The notes under the pieces are model-generated. The model ran no database searches, was not told the DNA's origin, and saw nothing but the letters and a program-made list of their open reading frames with translations. A stretch of 64,000 nucleotides of DNA, taken from contig CP025776.1 of NCBI GenBank assembly GCA_002886105.1, positions 4,588,001 to 4,652,000 of the forward strand, in the 5' to 3' direction. The stretch is from Enterobacter sp. EA-1 (lineage in GTDB: Bacteria; Pseudomonadota; Gammaproteobacteria; Enterobacterales; Enterobacteriaceae). Made by a program: the position numbers and the translations under genes. Positions 57,211-64,000 of the stretch are shown piece after piece; the stretch's first letter is position 1, and every line of letters starts with the position of its first letter.

Positions 57211-58193
57211 GGCGGGCGTGCGCCTCCAGCACTGGCGATAACCAAATAATCCGGCCGAGCCGCCTGTGTGAATAAACACCACGTTTTCATCACGGCTAAA
57301 GTGACCTTTACGGATCAAATCAATGCCCGGCCGCTCCCGGTAGACCGGATCAAACAAAACCTTCGCATGGGCAAACAGCGTCAGCGCTTCAGCATCTTTT
57401 TCTGTCGGCGTGCCAACATCGCCGACATGCATGTTAATACCACCGCTTCGCGCGGCAGCTCCCCCCTTCACGCCATGGCTCGCGGGTGCGCGATGCCAGC
57501 GTCCAGACGTTCTCCTCCTGCTTCACTTTCGGCGCGCGAACGCTGATGCCCAGTACCGGCACTCGCTATTGGTGGCGCTGAACCCGGCCACCAGCCCGGC
57601 TTGTGTACCGGTGCTGCCGGTCGCGTGCACCACGCTGTCAATGCGCAAACGTAACTGGGATGACTGGAACAGCAGCTCTTCAGCACAGGCAACGTAGCCC
57701 AGCGCACCGATCGGGTTGGAACCGCCACCGGGAATGACGTACGGGTTGTGCCCCTGCTCGCGCAACTGTTGCGCCAGCTCTTCCATGGCCTGCTGCATGT
57801 CCGTACCGCCCGGCAGATGCGCGACAATCTCGCCGCCGAGCAAGTCGTCCAGCAGGATGTTGCCGGAACGCTGATACTCTTCGCCAAAATCCGTCACCCG
57901 CTTTTCCAGCAGCACTTTGGTCGGTAGAGTTTCGCCGCCCCGGCGATAGTCTGGCGCACATGGTTCGATTGCGTCGCCCCTCGGGTAATGATGACGTCGG
58001 CGTTTAACGCCAGCGCATCCGCCAGTAAGAACTCCAGTTTGCGGGTTTTATTGCCGCCGGTCGCAAGACCCGTGGCGTCGTCGCGTTTGATCCATAATTT
58101 GGGGCCACCGAGTAACGCGCTTAAATTATTCAGCGGTTCCAACGGTGTTGGAAAATGACCTAATGTCAGGCGGGGAAAACGGGCCAGATGCAT
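57203..58193 (-). CDS. PLP-dependent D-cysteine desulfhydrase/L-cysteate sulfo-lyase (CuyA-like)
   Basis: A fold-type II PLP enzyme of about 330 residues in the ACC-deaminase/D-cysteine-desulfhydrase family. Starts [20 protein letters not shown], then [20 protein letters not shown]: the Lys after GGN binds PLP. Next come [60 protein letters not shown] (corrected) and [17 protein letters not shown]. The GGGSNPxGALGYV and RAPKxKQEENV-type stretches look more like cysteate sulfo-lyases than like E. coli DcyD (PVGGSNALGALGYV), but this is from memory of the families. Ends LEAHARHG after restoring a CCAGG at 57232. Good AGGAG before the ATG. First gene of the cluster. Confidence 0.85.
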
Positions 58194-58219
58194 AATCGCT
58201 CCTTGCAAAACAGAGATAT

Positions 58220-58245
58220 GCCGAAGCGAAAAGGCTTCGGTTTTT
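58220..58245 (+). terminator. Hairpin with T-run in the leader of the inserted cluster
   Basis: CCGAAGC and GCTTCGG pair around GAAAAG, followed by five T on the plus strand. No plus-strand gene feeds into it, so it may stop antisense transcripts, or act as a structured leader of the minus-strand cluster 27 bases before its first start codon. Confidence 0.5.
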
Positions 58246-58271
58246 ATTCGGTGAATAAGAGATGGGTATTC

Positions 58272-58299
58272 ACTATATACATCTGGCTGCGCAGGCTAA
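58272..58299 (-). promoter_or_regulatory. Possible promoter of the inserted cluster
   Basis: On the minus strand TTAGCC, 16 bases, TATAGT, in an AT-rich stretch with no other strong candidate. Weak -35. Confidence 0.35.
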
Positions 58300-58333
58300 C
58301 GATAAATACTAAATATCGATTTGCAGAAAATAA

Positions 58334-58361
58334 CTAAAAAACCCCTTCACAGGAAGGGTTC
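58334..58361 (-). terminator. rnr terminator
   Basis: On the minus strand AACCCTTCC/GGAAGGGTT-type stem (ACCCTTCCTGTGAAGGGGT) is followed by six T. It separates rnr from the inserted cluster. Confidence 0.8.
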
Positions 58362-58368
58362 GGGAATA

Positions 58369-60807
58369 TTACTGCGCGACTTTCTTTTTCGCCGCACGTT
58401 TTGCTTTGGTGGCGGCGGCGATTTTTGCGTCTTCGCCGACGGTTTTTTGGCTTTTTTCGGTTTGCCTTTTCCCCGGTTCGCGGAAGGCGCTGTCCGGGCT
58501 CAAAGTTCACCTTTTGCCCATCTGGCGGCGCGGCGGTTTTTTCCCGGCGACTTTTTTACCTGCCGGGCCTTTCTTGCTGCGCTCACGCTCGGTTTTACCG
58601 ACATTACGCGGACCGCGTTCGCTGGAGATCAGCGAGAAGTCGATCTTACGCTCGTCCATATTGACCGCCTCGACTTTCACCTGCACGCGGTCACCCAAAC
58701 GGTAAGTCTGCCCGCCGGATTCGCCAATCAGACGCTGGCCAATCTGGTCAAAGCGGTAGTAGTCATTATCCAGCGAAGAGACATGCACCAGACCATCAAT
58801 AAACAGATCATCCAGCAAAGAAACCAAAGCCGGTTACGCTGGCGATCACACCCGGGAAGATGTTGCCTACTTGATCCTGCATAAAGTCGCATTTCAGCCA
58901 GTCCGACACTTCACGCGTGGCTTCATCAGCGCGGCGTTCGGTCATCGAACAGTGCCGCTGGCCCAGTTGCAGCACTTCTTCCATGCTGTAATGCCAGCCG
59001 CCAGTTTCGGTGCTGTTGCCCTTCAGCCCCCTGCTCTTTCGCCAGCAGATATTTAATGGCGCGGTGCAGCGACAGATCCGGGTAACGGCGAATCGGCGAG
59101 GTAAAGTGTGCGTAGGATTGCAGCGCCAGCCCAAAGTGACCACGGTTTTCCGGATCGTAGATCGCCTGTTTCATGGAGCGCAGTAGCATGGTTTGCAGCA
59201 TCTCAGCGATCCGGACGATCGGCGATGGACTCCAGCAGCTCTGCATAGTCGCGCGGCTCCGGTTTGTTGCCGCGGGGGCAGCTCCAGACCCAGCTCAGCA
59301 AGCACACTGCGGAACGCCGTGATCGCGTCGTTAGAGGGTTTATCGTGAATACGGAACAGCGCAGGCTCGCTGGCTTTCTCCACAAAGCGTGCGGCGGAGA
59401 TATTGGCGAGGATCATGCACTCTTCAATCAGTTTGTGCGCATCGTTGCGCTGGGTCTGCTCAATACGTTCGATGCGACGCTCAGCATTGAAGATAAACTT
59501 CGCTTCTTCGCTCTCAAACGAGATACCGCCACGCTCTGCACGCGCCCGGTCGAGAACTTTATACAGGTTATGCAGCTCTTCGATGTGCTTCACCAGCGGC
59601 GCATGCATACTGCTCGCGCAGATCTGATCGCCCTGCAGGATATGCCATACTTTGGTATAGGTCAGACGCGCATGAGAGCTCATCACCGCTTCGTAGAATT
59701 TAAAGCCGGTTAAACGGCCTTTTGCTGAGATGGTCATTTCGCAGACCATGCACAAGCGATCCACCTGCGGGTTCAGGGAACACAGACCGTTAGAGAGCAC
59801 TTCCGGCAGCATCGGCACCACTTGCGACGGGAAGTAGACCGATGTACCACGGTTGCGCGCTTCGTTATCCAGCGCGGTGCCGTGGCGCACGTAGTAACTT
59901 ACATCAGCAATGGCTACCCATAAGCGCCAGCCACCGCCGCGTTTCTTCTCGCAGAACACGGCGTCATCGAAGTCGCGGGCATCTTCGCCGTCGATGGTGA
60001 CCAGCGGCAGATCGCGTAAATCCACGCGACCTACTTTCGCTTCTTCCGGCACTTGCTCTTTCAGCCCGGCAATCTGTTTTTCAACTTCTGTCGGCCACAG
60101 GTAGGGGGATTTCATGGGTGCGCAGCGCCATATCCACAGCCATGCCGGTTCCCATATTATCGCCAAGTACTTCGACGATTTTCCCCAGCGCTTTGGTGCG
60201 ACGGGTCGGTCGCTGCGTCAGCTCCACCACCACCACAAAGCCCATGCGCGCGCCCATGATCTCTTCCGGCGGGATTAAAATATCAAAGCTCAACCGGCTA
60301 TCGTCCGGCACCACAAAACCCACGCCAGCGTCGGTAAAGTAGCGGCCAACAATCTGGCTGGTTTTCGGCACCAGAATACGCACAATGCGCGCTTCGCGGC
60401 GGCCTTTGCGATCCGCGCCGAGCGGTTGCGCCAGCACCTGATCGCCGTGGATGCAGGTTTTCATCTGTTCGCTGGAGAGGTAGAGATCGTCTTTACGCCC
60501 TTCTACACGCAGGAAGCCGTAACCGTCGCGGTGGCAATGACCACGCCTTTCAGCAGGTCCGGTGGCGTTCCGGTAAGGCATAGCACTGGCGGCGGGTAAA
60601 GACCAGTTGTCCGTCGCGCTCCATAGCGCGCAGACGGCGGCGTAGCGCTTCGTTTTGTTCTTCGCCTTCGATGTTCAGCTCAATGGCCAGTTCGTCCCGG
60701 CTGGCGGGTTTTTCGCGTTTTGCTAAGTGATCGAGGATGAATTCGCGGCTGGGAATGGGGTTGGTGTATTTTTCAGATTCGCGTTCGAGGAAAGGATCTT
60801 GTGACAT
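58369..60807 (-). CDS. rnr: Ribonuclease R
   Basis: RNase R is a processive 3'-5' exoribonuclease that digests structured RNA, needed in cold, stationary phase and trans-translation. Order seen: N-terminal HTH/basic region ([40 protein letters not shown]), cold-shock domains ([16 protein letters not shown]), RNB catalytic domain with [20 protein letters not shown] (metal Asp residues) and [10 protein letters not shown]1 domain ([28 protein letters not shown]) and a Lys/Ala-rich tail. Length about 813 residues, as in E. coli. Indels near 60575, 60530, 60110, 59625, 59275, 59210, 59035, 58818, 58530, 58475. Confidence 0.96.
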
Positions 60808-60845
60808 TGCGGTTCCTCCGTTGTCAGCTCTGGCGGAAATTTTCG

Positions 60846-61268
60846 TCATTCCACCAGCAATAATTTGTAAAGCGGTTGATTCTCTTCAACCAAATCGGCA
60901 AGCGTGTAGTTATCCAGCTCCTTGAGAAAACTGTTCACGGCTTTGGAAAGAGCCATTTTAAGGCGACAGGCGCTGGTGATATGGCAGAATTCACTGCTGC
61001 AATTGACCAGCGAAAGGGGTTCGAGGAGCGCACAACATCACCAATACGAATATCCTGCGCCGGTTTACGGGCGAATCCCGCCGTTTTTCCCACGGACAGC
61101 CGCGACATAGCCTTCACGACTGAGCTGATTGATTATCTTAACCATATGATTACGGGACACACCATACGTTTCCGTTACTTCAGTAATGTTGGTCATTTGC
61201 CCTTCCGGCAGCGACGCCATGTAAATCAGGGCGCGTAAACCGTAATCGGTAAAGCTTGTTAACTGCAC
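60846..61268 (-). CDS. nsrR: Nitric-oxide-sensing repressor NsrR
   Basis: NsrR is a Rrf2-family repressor whose Fe-S cluster is destroyed by NO, which releases hmp, ytfE and other genes. Starts [20 protein letters not shown], winged helix [20 protein letters not shown], wing [10 protein letters not shown]; the three cluster cysteines are visible in [17 protein letters not shown]. About 140 residues, ending PLYKLLLVE. Frame breaks near 61075 and 61025. Upstream of rnr by 38 bases, same strand; its operator before ytfE is in this window. Confidence 0.95.
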
Positions 61269-61387
61269 ATCAACCTCAATAAATGGGAAAGGGTGAGATA
61301 CCCACAGGTATTAACTCTATTGATGATAAACCAGCCAGCTGTCAGGCCGCTAATTTATTTGAACAGAAGGGTGAAAAAAGCGAGGAA

Positions 61388-61413
61388 ACGGGGCGCGATC
61401 AACACGCCCCGGA
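61388..61413 (-). terminator. purA terminator hairpin
   Basis: GGGGCG and CGCCCC pair on the minus strand, ending shortly after the purA stop, followed by GTTTCC and, further on, CTTTTTTC. T-run is not immediate. Confidence 0.5.
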
Positions 61414-61419
61414 ACAGCA

Positions 61420-62698
<1,279 letters not shown>

Positions 62699-62802
62699 TT
62701 TTCAAAAATCACCGTTTGCTTAAAAATGGATTCTACCACCGCTTTTTTTCAGATTCAGCACTTTTTTCCGGGCAAAATGGCAGCAAAATGCCCTCTTTTG
62801 CC

Positions 62803-63000
62803 TCAGCCAATCGTTTTCCTCAACATGTAGTAGATCACCACTCCCGCAACCACAAGCCCACCGCCAAAACGACGCAAAATATGATCCGGCAGCAGGCTCA
62901 AGGAGGCAATCATGCGACGCCATGCGCGCGGATAGAACATCGGGCCAAGGCCTTCAAACACCAGTACCAGCGCCGGGGCAAGCCAGATTGTTGAATTCAT
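62803..63000 (-). CDS. yjeT: DUF2065 inner-membrane protein YjeT
   Basis: A 65-residue protein, intact, starting MNSTIWLAPALVLVFEGLGP and ending GGGLVVAGVVIYYMLRKTIG, with two hydrophobic segments. Function unknown. It lies between hflC and purA on the same strand, as in E. coli. Confidence 0.93.
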   Translation of the reverse strand: MNSTIWLAPALVLVFEGLGPMFYPRAWRRMIASLSLLPDHILRRFGGGLVVAGVVIYYMLRKTIG

Positions 63001-63016
63001 TCCTGATCCTTCCAAA

Positions 63017-63052
63017 GAAAACCACCGCCTTAAGTCGGGCGGTGGTTTTTTA
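63017..63052 (-). terminator. hflC (hflK-hflC operon) terminator
   Basis: AACCACCGCC and GGCGGTGGTT pair around TTAAGTC, with six T on the plus side and TTTTCTTT on the minus side. Placed 25 bases after the hflC stop. Confidence 0.8.
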
Positions 63053-63076
63053 TCATGAAAAACCGCTGACGCTATC

Positions 63077-64000
63077 TTAGCGTGTCGCGGAACTCGGTGT
63101 CTTCATATAACGGAAGAAATCGCTGTCCGGGCTGAGCACCATCACATCCGGTTGCTCTCGAAGCTGCTTTCATACGCGCGCAGACTACGGATAAAGGCAT
63201 AGAAGTCCGGATCCGGCTAAAGGCATCGGCGAACAGCTTCGCCGCTTCCGCATCGCCTTCACCGCGCAGGATACGCCCCTGACGCTCAGATTCCGCCAAC
63301 GTTTTGGTCACTTCGTAATCCGCAGTGGCGCGCAGTTTTTCCGCCTCTTCCTGACCTTGCGAACGGTGACGACGGGCTACCGCTTCACGCTCGGCGCGCG
63401 CATACGGTTGTAAATCGCCTCGGACACTTCGGTCGGCAGGTTGATCTGCTTGATACGCACATCCACCACTTCAATACCTAACGCCGCCATACTGTTCGGG
63501 TTAATGACCGGTACTTTGCCGTTCGTTTCTTCGGTGACGCGTTCAGCGGCTTTGGCAATCGCATCATCCGCCGCCGGGGTCGACACTTCATCTTCGGTGC
63601 CTGCGGAACCGGAGTTCAGCGCATCACGCACTTCCAGCGTCAAACGACCACGGGAGTCGGTCACGATGTCACGCACATCCAGACGACCGATTTCAGAACG
63701 CAAACGGTCAGAGAACTTACGTTTCAGCAGAACTTCCGCCACCGGGAGACGTCACCGCCGCCGGTCGCCAGATAGTAGCGGCTGAAATCACTGATGCGCC
63801 ACTTAATGTAGGAGTCGACAATCAGATCTTTTCTTCTCTTTGGTGACAAAGCGATCCGCACTGGTTATCCATGGTCTGGATACGAGCATCCAGCATTTTA
63901 ACCGATTCAATAAATGGCAGTTTGAAGTGCAGACCGGCGCAAACACCAACGGTTTGTTGTCATCGTCGCGCAGGACTTTACCAAAGCGCAGTGAAATGCC
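63077..64000 (-). CDS. hflC: FtsH protease modulator HflC (5' end outside window)
   Basis: HflC and HflK form an SPFH-domain cage around the membrane protease FtsH and limit its activity. The window holds about residues 29 to the end; the membrane anchor is outside. Seen: LLKRKFSDRLRSEIGRLDVR, RGRLTLEVRDALNSGSAGTE, PVINPNSMAALGIEVVDVRI, EVSEAIYNRMRA and the end SATR. Frame breaks near 63940, 63855, 63828, 63742, 63405, 63215 and 63155. Confidence 0.95.

Overview
The window is chromosomal DNA of a motile member of the Enterobacteriaceae, closest in content to the Enterobacter/Kosakonia/Klebsiella relatives of Escherichia coli. Nearly every gene has a recognisable E. coli counterpart from the mpl-fbp-ytf-yjf-purA-hflC stretch, in nearly the same order. 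The species cannot be fixed from the sequence alone. Three chemoreceptor genes, each behind a sigma-28-like promoter, indicate a flagellated strain.

The sequence carries one-to-few-base indels in most genes. They sit mainly in homopolymers and at positions where a Dcm site (CCAGG or CCTGG) is expected: CCAGG appears as CCGAGG, CCGGTG or CCAG, and CCTGG as CCTCGG, CACCGG or CCCTGG. The broken frames are therefore almost certainly uncorrected long-read errors over methylated sites, not pseudogenes. Gene limits below are for the restored frames.

Layout. 1-10.9 kb: end of an unknown gene, mpl and fbp (divergent), a DUF2569 membrane protein, chemoreceptor 1, the galactofuranose ABC transporter ytfQ-ytfR-ytfT-yjfF behind a GalR-type operator, and ppa. 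10.9-23.6 kb: ytfP-tamB-tamA (outer-membrane assembly), msrA, paeA, ytfK, ytfJ, cysQ, cpdB. 23.2-34.9 kb: ytfH/qorB, an AraC regulator, the exporter ytfF, a Tsr-like receptor, the NsrR-controlled ytfE, cycA, fklB, ytfB, a DMT exporter, and the ribosomal operon rpsF-priB-rpsR-rplI. 35-44.4 kb: yjfY, an MFS transporter, the ascorbate regulon (ulaABCDEF divergent from ulaG, then ulaR), yjfP. 44.6-53.2 kb: bsmA, yjfN, chemoreceptor 3, aidB, and the envelope-stress-type operon yjfI-yjfJ-yjfK-yjfL-yjfM-yjfC. 53.2-64 kb: rlmB, an inserted five-gene cluster, rnr, nsrR, purA, yjeT and the truncated hflC.

The most interesting region is 54.0-58.2 kb. Between rnr and rlmB, adjacent in E. coli, lie genes for a CuyA/DcyD-type PLP lyase, an aspartate/glutamate-racemase-family protein and a TauABC-type sulfonate importer, all on one strand and partly overlapping. 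Cysteate is the sulfonate analogue of aspartate, so the set reads as a possible pathway for import, stereo-inversion and desulfonation of cysteate. This is inference from family and context. Other links: nsrR and one of its likely target operators (before ytfE) are both in the window, and receptor 1 lies directly after a sugar importer whose binding protein could serve as its ligand.
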